From: Armatimonadota bacterium
GTDB taxonomy: Bacteria > Armatimonadota > Fimbriimonadia > Fimbriimonadales > Fimbriimonadaceae
Length of the DNA: 64,000 nt
Direction of reading: 5' to 3'
NCBI GenBank assembly: GCA_018268375.1
Contig: JAFDWS010000006.1
Location: 291,062 to 355,061 of the forward strand
This document shows, piece by piece, positions 56,533 through 64,000 of this stretch. A program made the translations under genes and the position numbers. Within the stretch, counting starts at the first letter, position 1. Each line of letters opens with the position of its first letter. The notes under the pieces were generated by a model. That model did not search any database, was not told the origin of the DNA, and worked only from the letters and a program-made list of their open reading frames with translations.

Positions 56533-58298
56533 ACATGACGCCCACCGGCTTCGGCCTTCTCAGCTTGTTGATGCTTGTGCCCGTCCTGGGCGCGCTGGTG
56601 ATCGCCTTCATTCCCGAACAGTTCCCCAAGGCGATCAAGGGCGCGGCGATGGTTTTCAGCGCGGTGACCCTCCTGGTGAGCCTGGTGGTCCTCGGTGGGT
56701 TCCAGGTCGGCACCTACCACATGCAGATGGTCGAGTTCGTCCCTTGGCTCAACCAACTTGGCATCCACTACCGGGTCGGGATTGACGGTGTGAGCCTTTG
56801 GCTCGTGGTGCTGACGACATTTTTGAACCTGATCGCCGTCTGGTTCAGCTTTTACATCGACAAGCGGGTGAAGGTCTACTTCGTGATGACGATGGTGCTC
56901 TTGGCGGCCATGCTGGGGGTCTTCCTGAGCCTCGACCTGATCCTCTTCTACACGTTCTTCGAAGCCAGCCTCATCCCGATGGCGGTGATGATCTGGATCT
57001 GGGGTGGCGAAAAGCGCAACTACGCCGCCATCAAATTCTTCGTTTACACCTTCGCGGCCTCGATCTTCATGCTGATCGGCATGATCGTCATGGCCAAGCT
57101 GAACGCGGACGTTAGCGGGACATGGACATTCGACCTGACAGCCATTCAAGGGAACGTTGCGAGCGGCCAGTTCTGGGCTAATCCGGAAGCGGCCCGCATG
57201 GCACCGATGCTGTTCTGGGCCTTTGCTCTCGCCTTCATGGTCAAGTGCCCGATGTTCCCGTTCCACACATGGCTGCCCGACGCCCACACGGAGGCGCCCA
57301 CGGCGGGATCCGTGATCCTGGCTGGCGTGATGCTTAAGATGGGAACCTACGGGTTCCTTCGGATACTGTTGCCGCTCTTCCCGGAGCAGGTTCAGGCGAA
57401 CGTCCCCGTCATCATGGCGCTCGGAGTCATCGGAATTATCTACGGCGCGATCGTGGCCGCGATGCAGCCCGACCTCAAGCGTCTCGTCGCCTACTCATCT
57501 GTCGCCCACATGGGCTTCGTCGTCATCGGGATCTTCAGCTTGACCCACGACGGGATGATGGGCGGAAGCTATCAGCAGCTCAACCACGGAATCTCGACCG
57601 GCGCCCTGTTCCTCCTGATCGGGCTCCTTTACGAGAGGATTCACACCCGACTGTTCTCCGACATGGGCGGACTCAAGGCGCAGATGCCGATTTATTCGGC
57701 GATCTTCCTCGTGATCATGCTCTCCTCGGTCGGGTTCCCGACCTTGAATGGTTTCGTCGGCGAGTTCTTGGCACTGTTCGGGTCTTTCCAGGCGGCGCAG
57801 GCCGGGTTCAATGGAACAGGCTGGTATGTGCCCGTCGTGAGCGGCATCGGCGTCATCCTGGCCGCCGTTTACTTGCTCTGGATGTTCCAGAAGGTGTTCT
57901 ACGGGGAGCTGAACCCCAAGCTCGCAAGGCTCAAAGACCTCAAGCCATGGGAGATCGCGATGAGCGGTTGCTTGGTGGTCATGGCGATTTGGGGCGGCTT
58001 GTTCCCCAACACGTTCCTCGGCCCCATGGAGAAGGCAGTGAACGCCACGCGGCAAATGGCGATCAATCCGCCGGGCTCGAGGCCGACCTGGACCGACACT
58101 TCGCTCGAAATCGCAGACAATGGCGACCTCGTCAGAGTGTTGCCGCGGGCAGTGAACGGGGACATGCACTATCAGGAGCCACTGGCGGTCGTTGCGCCTG
58201 GCAACCTGCACTTTGACGTGCCCGCGCTCACCGAACCAAGAGTGGAGCAACAGCATGCGAGCGCACTGAAAACCCAGGGAACGGAGGTCGCCAACTGA
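56529..58298 (+). CDS. nuoM: NADH-quinone oxidoreductase subunit M
   Basis: 589 residues, proton-pumping antiporter-like subunit. Blocks: LFYTFFEASLIPMAVMIWIWGGEKRNYAAIKFFVYTF, FAFMVKCPMFPFHTWLPDAHTEAPTAGSVILAGVMLKMGTYG, DLKRLVAYSSVAHMGFVVIG and GALFLLIGLLYERIHTR, followed by MPIYSAIFLVIMLSSVGFPTLNGFVGEFL. A hydrophilic C-terminal tail of ~90 residues extends beyond the last helix, longer than usual. The start at 56529 gives an ATGA overlap with nuoL. Confidence 0.95.
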   Translation: MNMTPTGFGLLSLLMLVPVLGALVIAFIPEQFPKAIKGAAMVFSAVTLLVSLVVLGGFQVGTYHMQMVEFVPWLNQLGIHYRVGIDGVSLWLVVLTTFLNLIAVWFSFYIDKRVKVYFVMTMVLLAAMLGVFLSLDLILFYTFFEASLIPMAVMIWIWGGEKRNYAAIKFFVYTFAASIFMLIGMIVMAKLNADVSGTWTFDLTAIQGNVASGQFWANPEAARMAPMLFWAFALAFMVKCPMFPFHTWLPDAHTEAPTAGSVILAGVMLKMGTYGFLRILLPLFPEQVQANVPVIMALGVIGIIYGAIVAAMQPDLKRLVAYSSVAHMGFVVIGIFSLTHDGMMGGSYQQLNHGISTGALFLLIGLLYERIHTRLFSDMGGLKAQMPIYSAIFLVIMLSSVGFPTLNGFVGEFLALFGSFQAAQAGFNGTGWYVPVVSGIGVILAAVYLLWMFQKVFYGELNPKLARLKDLKPWEIAMSGCLVVMAIWGGLFPNTFLGPMEKAVNATRQMAINPPGSRPTWTDTSLEIADNGDLVRVLPRAVNGDMHYQEPLAVVAPGNLHFDVPALTEPRVEQQHASALKTQGTEVAN

Positions 58299-59818
58299 TG
58301 GATCCAACGATCCCTCAAATTGATTGGTCGACCGTCATGCCCGTGGTGATCGTTGTGCTCACAGGCGTGGCCGCGCTCTTCGTCGAAATGTTTTCTCCGC
58401 GCCGCAACAACAATGCAATCGTCGGAGTCAGCCTGGCCGGCCTTGCGATCGCGGGCGGCTACGTCGTCAAGCAGTTTGGAATGGCTGATGGCCCGACCTT
58501 CGGCGGCTTCATCCTGCGCGACCAACTTGGCCTCGTCCTGCAACTGCTCTTGATCGGCGTCTGCTTTGTTGCGTTCCTGTTCAGCGAGGGCTATTTGCGC
58601 GAGAAACGCATCGCCTTCGCTGAGTTCTATCCGCTGGCTCTGTGGTCGACCTCGGGAGCGATGCTCATGGTGACGACCACCAACATGCTCGAATTATTCC
58701 TTGGGCTCGAAGTGCTGAGCATCGCCTTGTACTGCCTTGCTGGCATGAGCCGGCAAGAGTCGAAGAGCGAGGAGAGCGCGCTCAAGTACTTCCTGCTCGG
58801 AGCCTTTGCGAGTGCGTTCTTCCTCATGGGAATCGCCTACCTTTACGGTTCCAGCGGGTCACTCGACCTTGCCGGGATTGGAACGGCCATTGCCTCCGGG
58901 AAGTCCGGGCTCCAGCCCATGGCGGTGTTCGGCCTCGGAATGCTCCTCGTCGGAATTGCCTTCAAAGCAGCTTTCGTTCCATTCCACCAGTGGACTCCCG
59001 ACGTCTACCAGGGCGCGCCGACGAACGTGACGGGCTTCATGGCCGCCGCCAGCAAGATCGCTGCCTTCGGAGCCCTGATCCGCGTCCTTGACGCTGCCGT
59101 CCCCATTCAAGCCAACTGGTTCCCAGCCATGTACTGGATCTGCATCTTGACGATGACGGTGGGCAACCTCGCCGCAGTCGTTCAGAAAGACGTCAAGCGT
59201 GTGCTCGGCTACTCGAGTATCGCTAACGCGGGATACGTGTTGGTCGCTGTCCTCGCCCATATTAAGGCTCCCGATAAGGTCGGGCTCGGCACCGCCGTCT
59301 ATTTCTTGCTCGCCTATGCGCTGATGACGCTCGGCTCCTTTGCCGTTGTCAGCCTCGCAGCGAAGGGAGGCAAAGAGGGCACACGTTTCAGCGACATGCA
59401 CGGACTGTGGAAGCGGGCCCCGTTCGCGGTCACCTGCCTCATCGTCTTCCTCGCCTCCTTGATCGGCGTGCCCTTCACAGGAGGCTTCGTCGGCAAGCTC
59501 CTCATCTTTAGCGACGCGCTGGCGGCAGGCATGCCCTTGCTCGCCATCGTGCTCGCTGTCAACTCGGTGATCAGCGTCTACTACTACCTCGGAATCATGC
59601 AGGCGACGTTCGTCGACGATGAAGGAGCGGTCAAGACGAGCCATGCAAAGCCAGGCCTTGGGCTCAATATCGCGCTTTTGGCTTGTGTCGTCGGCGTGTT
59701 CTGGGTGGCCATCGGGGCGGACGGCGTCAGGGCGACGCTTGGCCTCAGTGCCGGCCCAAAACCCGTTTCTGCACAGACGGAATCCACGACCCTCGTTGCG
59801 CGCGGACAAGCCGAATGA
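58298..59818 (+). CDS. nuoN: NADH-quinone oxidoreductase subunit N
   Basis: 506 residues, third antiporter-like proton-pumping subunit. Blocks: MLELFLGLEVLSIALYCLAGMSRQESKSEESALKYFLLGAFASAFFLMG, FKAAFVPFHQWTPDVYQGAPTNVTGFMAAASKIAAFGALIRV, DVKRVLGYSSIANAGYVLV and FLASLIGVPFTGGFVGKLLIF. The start overlaps the nuoM stop by one base (TGATG). The end overlaps the next gene's ATG (ATGA), tying a sugar isomerase-like gene to complex I expression. Confidence 0.95.
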   Translation: MDPTIPQIDWSTVMPVVIVVLTGVAALFVEMFSPRRNNNAIVGVSLAGLAIAGGYVVKQFGMADGPTFGGFILRDQLGLVLQLLLIGVCFVAFLFSEGYLREKRIAFAEFYPLALWSTSGAMLMVTTTNMLELFLGLEVLSIALYCLAGMSRQESKSEESALKYFLLGAFASAFFLMGIAYLYGSSGSLDLAGIGTAIASGKSGLQPMAVFGLGMLLVGIAFKAAFVPFHQWTPDVYQGAPTNVTGFMAAASKIAAFGALIRVLDAAVPIQANWFPAMYWICILTMTVGNLAAVVQKDVKRVLGYSSIANAGYVLVAVLAHIKAPDKVGLGTAVYFLLAYALMTLGSFAVVSLAAKGGKEGTRFSDMHGLWKRAPFAVTCLIVFLASLIGVPFTGGFVGKLLIFSDALAAGMPLLAIVLAVNSVISVYYYLGIMQATFVDDEGAVKTSHAKPGLGLNIALLACVVGVFWVAIGADGVRATLGLSAGPKPVSAQTESTTLVARGQAE

Positions 59819-60642
59819 AGCTCGCCGTCAGCATGTACTGCTATGTCCGTGCCGTCAAGGCTGGACAGCTCGATATCCATGGCTTCGTTCACGAGGCGAA
59901 ACGGATCGGCGCGGACGGTGTCGAGCTTCTCGACTTCTTCTATTCGGATCCCAACGCGGAGCGGGAAGGGATCAAAGAGGTGCTCGCCGCGACTGGCCTC
60001 CCGTGCCCGATCTTCAGCGTGGCGAACAACTTCGCCAAGACCGATCCGGCCGAGCGGGAAGCCCAACTCCAGCGAATCCGATTCGGAGTCGACGAGGCGG
60101 TCTTTTTCGGCGCTGGTGTCGTTCGAGTCTTCGCCGGTGACGTTTCCGATACCGTCGGCTTCGACCAAGCGCGGGCTTGGATCGTCGACGGCCTGAGCCT
60201 CGCCTCGGACTATGCCCGTAACAGGGGCGTCAAACTTGCACTCGAGAACCACGGCAAGCTGGCTGGGCGTAGCGACCAGGTCCGCGGGCTGATCCAAGAT
60301 GTGAGGCAACGGTGCGGCCACGACACCTTGGGCGCTAACCCTGACACGGGCAACTTCGTGCTTGTCGACCAAGACAGCGCCGAGGCTGTCAGCGACCTCG
60401 CCGACGTGGCGAACATGGTCCACTTCAAGGATTTCAAACCCGGTGACGGTCCTTACCAGGCCCTTTCTGGCAAGACTTTTCGTGGCACGGTGATTGGCGA
60501 GGGAACCGTCGATCTTGGAGCTTGCATCCAAGGACTCCAGACGGGCGGATTCGATGGATGGTTGAGTCTGGAGTACGAAGGGGAAGGCGATCCGGTGGCC
60601 GAAGTTCAGAGTTCCCTGGAAAATGCCCGCAAGTATTTGTAA
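59815..60642 (+). CDS. Sugar phosphate isomerase/epimerase-type TIM-barrel protein
   Basis: 275 residues, ATGA overlap with nuoN. AP-endonuclease-2/xylose-isomerase-like TIM barrel: MKLAVSMYCYVRAVKAGQLDIHGFVHEAKRIGADGVELLDFF, AGVVRVFAGDV, VKLALENHGKLAGRSDQV with metal-binding Glu/His, LGANPDTGNFVL, MVHFKDFKPGD and a final WLSLEYEGEGDP Glu. Such proteins isomerise or epimerise sugars or inositols. A direct link to complex I is not obvious; it is probably co-transcribed by readthrough of the operon. Confidence 0.88.
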   Translation: MKLAVSMYCYVRAVKAGQLDIHGFVHEAKRIGADGVELLDFFYSDPNAEREGIKEVLAATGLPCPIFSVANNFAKTDPAEREAQLQRIRFGVDEAVFFGAGVVRVFAGDVSDTVGFDQARAWIVDGLSLASDYARNRGVKLALENHGKLAGRSDQVRGLIQDVRQRCGHDTLGANPDTGNFVLVDQDSAEAVSDLADVANMVHFKDFKPGDGPYQALSGKTFRGTVIGEGTVDLGACIQGLQTGGFDGWLSLEYEGEGDPVAEVQSSLENARKYL

Positions 60643-60701
60643 TTCCAGGTTACAACGGCCCTCCCGGTTGTTAACACCCACGCCGACAATTCATCAAGAG
60701 G

Positions 60702-61664
60702 ATGCGAGTCCTCGATTGGCGAGGGGATCGTCGCACAAGAATGACCAGCTTGACCCATGCGATGTTCGAGGGCAGTCCAGAGGCCTTGTTCCTGCTGGAC
60801 GCGAACTTCCGTGTCGTAGACCTCAACGAGGAAGCGGCAAGGTTAAGCGGCAACTCGCCTGAATCCAAGGGATCCCCCCTGCCCTTCACGCGCCTTGGCC
60901 TGGAAGGCTCCGTTTGGGAGAACGCCCGGGCCGACGTCGAACGGACAGGGAACGCTCAAGGAACCGTCCAAGTCTTGGCTGAACAGGGCCGCAAGTGCCG
61001 GTACCGACTCAGCGGGCCCCACGAAGGCTTTTACTTGTTCGGCCTCATCAAGGTCGACCGATTGGATCCCGTCGGCCTGCCGATCGACGACCTCAGCGGC
61101 CTTTCGACTGAGCTTGTCATCCGCGCTTTGCAATACCAACAAGAGGCACTTTCCAAGGAAAAGCAGGCTCTTACCGACGCCTTGACCCAGGTGGGCAACC
61201 GTCGCCTGTTCGACAGTGAAATCGCGCGGATGCACCGCGAGCACCTGCTGGACGGATCCTTCTACTCGATCCTGATGATCGATGTCGACCACTTTAAGAC
61301 TTTGAACGACTCGAATGGCCACCTTGTTGGCGACCAGGTCTTGCGCGAATTGGGAACCCTCCTTAAGACGGCCTGCCGGCCTGGCGACATTGTCGCGCGC
61401 GTCGGCGGTGAGGAGTTCGCCGTCCTCCTGCCTGGCATCGGCTCGTCGGAAGCGGCGCGGGTCGCTGAGCGGATCCGAGGGAGCATCGAAGGGCTCAACC
61501 CCTGTGGTATTTCGGTCACCGCCAGCCTGGGTGTGGCCTCGCAGGGCGGTTCGTCAGTGCCCTTCAACACGCTCTTGCTTCAAGCTGACGCCGCGCTCTA
61601 TGGGGCGAAGGCAAACGGTCGGAACCAAGTCAGCACAGGCGACACTCAAGCCGAGGCCGCCTGA
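60702..61664 (+). CDS. Diguanylate cyclase with PAS domain
   Basis: 320 residues. A PAS domain spans ~20-130 (FEGSPEALFLLDANFRVVDLNEEAARLSG), then a short helix and GGDEF (~155-310). Blocks: ALTDALTQVGNRRLFDSEIARM, LMIDVDHFKTLNDSNGHLVGDQVLRELG, RVGGEEFAVLLPG and ADAALYGAKANGRNQV. The active-site loop is GGEEF (235-239). RPGD (226-229) five residues earlier fits the RxxD inhibitory site for c-di-GMP. It makes c-di-GMP in response to an unknown signal; no transmembrane segment, so cytoplasmic. A start at ATG 60741 is an alternative. Confidence 0.92.
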   Translation: MRVLDWRGDRRTRMTSLTHAMFEGSPEALFLLDANFRVVDLNEEAARLSGNSPESKGSPLPFTRLGLEGSVWENARADVERTGNAQGTVQVLAEQGRKCRYRLSGPHEGFYLFGLIKVDRLDPVGLPIDDLSGLSTELVIRALQYQQEALSKEKQALTDALTQVGNRRLFDSEIARMHREHLLDGSFYSILMIDVDHFKTLNDSNGHLVGDQVLRELGTLLKTACRPGDIVARVGGEEFAVLLPGIGSSEAARVAERIRGSIEGLNPCGISVTASLGVASQGGSSVPFNTLLLQADAALYGAKANGRNQVSTGDTQAEAA

Positions 61665-61705
61665 GAGCCGGGCACACCACCCGCTAGGTATGCTGTGAAG
61701 CTGAA

Positions 61706-62647
61706 ATGGACGGGATCACGGTGTTTTGCGGCCAGGGTCACCCCGAGTTGGCCGAGAACATCTGCTATCACCTGAACATCCCTCTCAGCCCCACGAAGTT
61801 CCAGCGTTTTTCGAACGACTGCCAGTACATTCAGTTGCTCGACAACTGCCGCGAACGGGACGTCTACATCATCCAGCCCATCGCGCCACCCGTCCAGGAC
61901 AACTTGATGGAGCTGATGCTGATGCTCGACGCAGCGCGAGGAGCCTCGGCAAGGCGGCGCACCGCCGTCATCCCCCACTTTGCTTATGCTCGTTCGGACA
62001 AGAAGGACGCGCCGCGCATTTCGATCGCGGCAAGGCTCGTCGCCGACCTACTGGTGACCGCAGGGACGGACCGCGTGCTGACCGTTAACTTGCACTCGGA
62101 CCAGGTTCACGGCTTCTTCAGTTGTCCGGTCGACCACCTCAACGCCCTCAATGTTTTGGCAAGCCACTTCCGCGGCCAAGACCTGAGCAACACGGTGGTG
62201 GTCTCGCCCGACCTTGGCAACGCGAAGTCTGCCTCCCATTTCGCGCGCATCCTTGACGTTCCTGTGGCTGCGGGCCAAAAGCGCCGCATCTCGGACGACA
62301 AGGTGGTGATCGACATGATCGTGGGCGACGTCGCCGGGCGGGAGTGCATCGTGATGGACGACGAGATCGCGACGGGGACGAGTGTCCTTGAGCTCCTGGC
62401 CTGCCTTCGAGACCGAGGGGCGACCTCGTTCCGCCTTGCCTGCACTCACGGGCTTTTGACGCGAGACGCTGTTGCCAAGCTCACCGACCCGGAAGACGTC
62501 CTTGAGCTCGTCATCACCGACACGGTTCCTCTCGCAGAAGACAAGCGCGGCCCGAAGGTCAAAGTCTTGACAGTCTCCCGCATGATCGCCGAAGCGATCC
62601 GCCGGATCCACGCCGGCGAATCGGTCAGCAGCCTCTTCGACATCTGA
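61706..62647 (+). CDS. prs: Ribose-phosphate pyrophosphokinase
   Basis: Makes PRPP from ribose 5-phosphate and ATP for purine, pyrimidine, His and Trp synthesis. 313 residues. VFCGQGHPELAENICYHL opens it. ARSDKKDAPRISIAARLVADLLVTAGTDRVLTVNLHSDQVHGFF is the catalytic flexible loop and ATP region, VVVSPDLGNAKSASHFA a nearby conserved part, and VMDDEIATGTSVLELL the PRPP loop (usually VDDMIDTGGT, so divergent here). The RFSND block replaces the common FANGE, so this is a divergent branch. TATGCT lies 11 bases before the ATG. Confidence 0.93.
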   Translation: MDGITVFCGQGHPELAENICYHLNIPLSPTKFQRFSNDCQYIQLLDNCRERDVYIIQPIAPPVQDNLMELMLMLDAARGASARRRTAVIPHFAYARSDKKDAPRISIAARLVADLLVTAGTDRVLTVNLHSDQVHGFFSCPVDHLNALNVLASHFRGQDLSNTVVVSPDLGNAKSASHFARILDVPVAAGQKRRISDDKVVIDMIVGDVAGRECIVMDDEIATGTSVLELLACLRDRGATSFRLACTHGLLTRDAVAKLTDPEDVLELVITDTVPLAEDKRGPKVKVLTVSRMIAEAIRRIHAGESVSSLFDI

Positions 62648-62670
62648 GGCACTTTCGTCGGACGGGCCTG

Positions 62671-62676
62671 TATGAT
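62671..62676 (+). promoter_or_regulatory. Candidate -10 (TATGAT) for the glyoxalase-acetyltransferase gene
   Basis: Ends seven bases before the GTG at 62684; the first in-frame ATG (62672) would lie inside the -10 itself, so GTG is the better start. Confidence 0.45.
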
Positions 62677-62683
62677 GGGGCAC

Positions 62684-63442
62684 GTGACCAGCTCGACCGC
62701 CATCTTCGCAGCAGCAGACATTGAGGCGACATTGGCCTATTACAAGGACGTGCTCGGCTTCGAGTCCACCTGGACCTACGGAGAGCCGCCGAACTTTGGC
62801 GGTGCCTCTAAAGGCGGCGTCTCGATCATGTTCTGCCTAGATCTGGCCCTGGCGTCAAAGGTCGCAGGTCATCAGCACTGGGTGAAGGTGGATGACGCCG
62901 ACGAGCTCTACGCCCTTCATGTGGGGCGCGGCGCGAAGGTCGTTTCTGAGATCGGAGACCGGCCGTGGGGAGTGAGGGAGTACGTGGTCGAGGACCTGAA
63001 CGGCTACCATCTCCGGTTCGCGGGCCCGCCTTCCTCCGAGGTCAAGCCCTCTTCGGACTTGCCAGACGGCGTGACCTTCGAGCGGCGCAAGCCGACAATC
63101 GAGGAGTTCGAGCGTGTCGCCGGAGCGGCGTTTGGCGAGGCTGAAGCCGTCCCTGGGCTACTGGAAGGGACTTGGGGCGGGGTCATGGCGCTTTCCCCAG
63201 ACGGCGGTGCGGTCGGGCTGTTGAGGGTCATGTTCGACGCACCGGGCTGGTTCAGCGTATGGGACGTCGCGGTGCTCCCGGAGTGGCAGGCGCAGAGAAT
63301 CGGGTCGAAGATGATGCAAGAGGCCATGGCGATGATCGGCGAAGCCTCCCCCGGCGCGCTTGTGTTCTTGTTCACTTTCAAGCACGGGTTCTACGAGCGG
63401 CTCGGCTTTGGGAAGGAGACGGTCAGCATGCGGCGGGTCTAG
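62684..63442 (+). CDS. Glyoxalase/bleomycin-resistance (VOC) domain fused to a GNAT acetyltransferase domain
   Basis: 252 residues from GTG. Residues ~1-115 are a VOC module (STAIFAAADIEATLAYYKDVLGFESTWTYGEPPNFGG, HWVKVDDADELYALHV, RPWGVREYVVEDLNGYHLRFAG). Residues ~130-250 are a GNAT module (LPDGVTFERRKPTIEEFERVAGAAFGEAEAV, FSVWDVAVLPEWQAQRIGSKMMQEAMAMIGEA, FTFKHGFYERLGFGKETVSM); Q-x-x-R-I-G-S is the acetyl-CoA loop. Substrates unknown; VOC members detoxify electrophiles or bind drugs, GNATs acetylate amines. Such a fusion suggests bind-and-acetylate resistance or detoxification, which is inference. Confidence 0.85.
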   Translation: MTSSTAIFAAADIEATLAYYKDVLGFESTWTYGEPPNFGGASKGGVSIMFCLDLALASKVAGHQHWVKVDDADELYALHVGRGAKVVSEIGDRPWGVREYVVEDLNGYHLRFAGPPSSEVKPSSDLPDGVTFERRKPTIEEFERVAGAAFGEAEAVPGLLEGTWGGVMALSPDGGAVGLLRVMFDAPGWFSVWDVAVLPEWQAQRIGSKMMQEAMAMIGEASPGALVFLFTFKHGFYERLGFGKETVSMRRV

Positions 63443-63453
63443 CTAGCAAAGAT

Positions 63454-63539
63454 TGGTGCCCAGGGAGGGACTCGAACCCTCACGACCTTGCGGTCAACGG
63501 ATTTTAAGTCCGCTGCGTCTACCATTCCGCCACCCGGGC
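63454..63539 (-). tRNA. tRNA-Leu (anticodon UAA)
   Basis: 86 bases on the minus strand including an encoded CCA. Acceptor stem GCCCGGG pairs with CCTGGGC (one G-U). The anticodon loop is CTTAAAA, giving UAA for UUA codons. The long variable arm TGACCGCAAGGTCG marks a class II tRNA. T-arm AGGGTTCGAGTCCCT. Discriminator A, as expected for Leu. Confidence 0.97.
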
Positions 63540-63581
63540 AGGGCGGGTCAGGAGTATACAGCCCAGCCTCCAAACCTCTTG

Positions 63582-63587
63582 TATACT
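63582..63587 (+). promoter_or_regulatory. Candidate -10 (TATACT) for the DUF2087 gene
   Basis: Ends seven bases before the ATG at 63595, so a leaderless transcript is likely; the TTG start six bases upstream is less likely. Confidence 0.5.
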
Positions 63588-63594
63588 CTTGTCC

Positions 63595-63882
63595 ATGGAC
63601 TTCACGAGATGCTTCGACGGCGACGGCAGGCTCTCCTTTTGGCCGATGAAAAGGCGGCGGGCGCTGCGCGTGCCGATCTTAGACTGGCTCGTCTCGAACT
63701 TCCCCAAGGACAAAGATCTGACCGAAAAAGAGGTCAACACGATCATCCAGGGCAGGATCGCCACCATGGACCACGTCTACTTCAGGCGTGTGTTGGTCGA
63801 CACCGGCAGGCTGGAGCGGACACCCTATGGCGACCGCTATTGGCTCCCGGCAGAAGCCCCGGCTCCGGCGACGGGTCCTTGA
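63595..63882 (+). CDS. DUF2087 family protein
   Basis: 95 residues. DFTRCFDGDGRLSFWPMKRRRALRVPILDWLVSNFPKDKDLTEKEVNTII and DHVYFRRVLVDTGRLERTPYGDRYWLP are the conserved blocks of this small winged-helix-like domain. It is often attached to HTH or acetyltransferase proteins; here it stands alone. It may be a regulator or RNA/DNA-binding protein; unproven. Between tRNA-Leu and rpmG. Confidence 0.87.
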   Translation: MDFTRCFDGDGRLSFWPMKRRRALRVPILDWLVSNFPKDKDLTEKEVNTIIQGRIATMDHVYFRRVLVDTGRLERTPYGDRYWLPAEAPAPATGP

Positions 63883-63938
63883 TTGAACCTGCCTGAATCT
63901 GCCATCATTGGCGTTCAGCAACCCCTCTGGAGGCTCCC

Positions 63939-64000
63939 ATGGCGAAGAAGAAAGGCGAAAAGCGCGAAATCATCCGGTTGGTCTGCACGGAGGACAACAA
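63939..64000 (+). CDS. rpmG: Ribosomal protein L33 (cut by the window end)
   Basis: The visible 20 residues, MAKKKGEKREIIRLVCTEDN, match the N-terminus of L33 (REIIRLVCTE). GGAGG lies five bases before the ATG, one of the few strong ribosome sites nearby. The gene continues past the window. In many genomes rpmG-secE-nusG follows; that cannot be seen here. Confidence 0.92.
   Translation, partial: MAKKKGEKREIIRLVCTEDN

Noticed and set aside
1..64000. Insertion sequences, prophage, CRISPR array, rRNA operon or replication origin
   Set aside because: No transposase, integrase, regularly spaced repeats, rRNA sequence or DnaA-box cluster was seen in the window.

Overview
This is a gene-dense, high-GC bacterial chromosome segment. 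It has about 60 protein genes, one tRNA, no insertion sequences, no CRISPR array and no phage block. The mix of genes suggests a Gram-negative-type member of Armatimonadota (Fimbriimonadales-like) or a neighbouring phylum. The clues are a PEP-CTERM surface protein, a bacterial proteasome alpha-type protein, many secreted proteins without close functional names, a complex I cluster, and many genes whose start codon lies 6-8 bases after a -10-like hexamer. The phylum assignment is inference from gene content only.

Layout. 1-2808: two tandem paralogous secreted proteins and a PEP-CTERM repeat protein. 3011-8528: a winged-helix regulator, S-adenosylmethionine decarboxylase, a GH20 hexosaminidase and glutamine synthetase. 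8508-9694: a leucine-rich-repeat gene lying between two copies of the glnA 3' end. 9726-14691: a thioredoxin-fold protein, a beta-propeller protein divergent from an ECF sigma factor/zinc anti-sigma pair, an SGNH hydrolase and a secreted protein. 14766-23570: RNase G, zinc-ribbon protein, thymidine kinase, a DUF2905-HAD-queA operon, a helix-turn-helix regulator and a GT4 glycosyltransferase with a membrane protein. 23461-27657 (minus): HMG-CoA lyase, a biotin/lipoyl carrier, a class I glutamine amidotransferase and a two-lipoyl-domain E2, suggesting 2-oxoacid/branched-chain acyl-CoA metabolism. 27703-30611: a more AT-rich accessory block of small membrane or secreted proteins (prepilin-like, thioredoxin-like, cysteine-rich).

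30843-45651: housekeeping genes (rplK, proteasome alpha-type protein, mnmG, a ferredoxin-NADP reductase-type flavoprotein, sufB) mixed with glycan-related hydrolases (a second GH20, glycosylasparaginase), glutathione peroxidase and lipoproteins. 45776-49827: two large secreted proteins sharing a C-terminal module with the protein at 13423. 50076-59818: nuoG-H-J-K-L-M-N in one tightly overlapped operon that lacks nuoI and nuoA-F, extended by a TIM-barrel isomerase. 60702-64000: a diguanylate cyclase, PRPP synthetase, a glyoxalase-acetyltransferase fusion, tRNA-Leu(UAA), a DUF2087 protein and the start of rpmG.

The most interesting signals are: (i) a roughly 157-residue C-terminal module with two invariant cysteines that ends three unrelated secreted proteins; (ii) mirror-image GGAACTT motifs between the sigma factor and the propeller gene; (iii) a recurrent short or absent leader architecture; (iv) the LRR gene flanked by a duplicated glnA tail; and (v) a lone proteasome alpha-type gene. 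Starts were chosen from Shine-Dalgarno sites, -10 spacing and family length. Functions are from recognised motifs read by eye, not from a database search.
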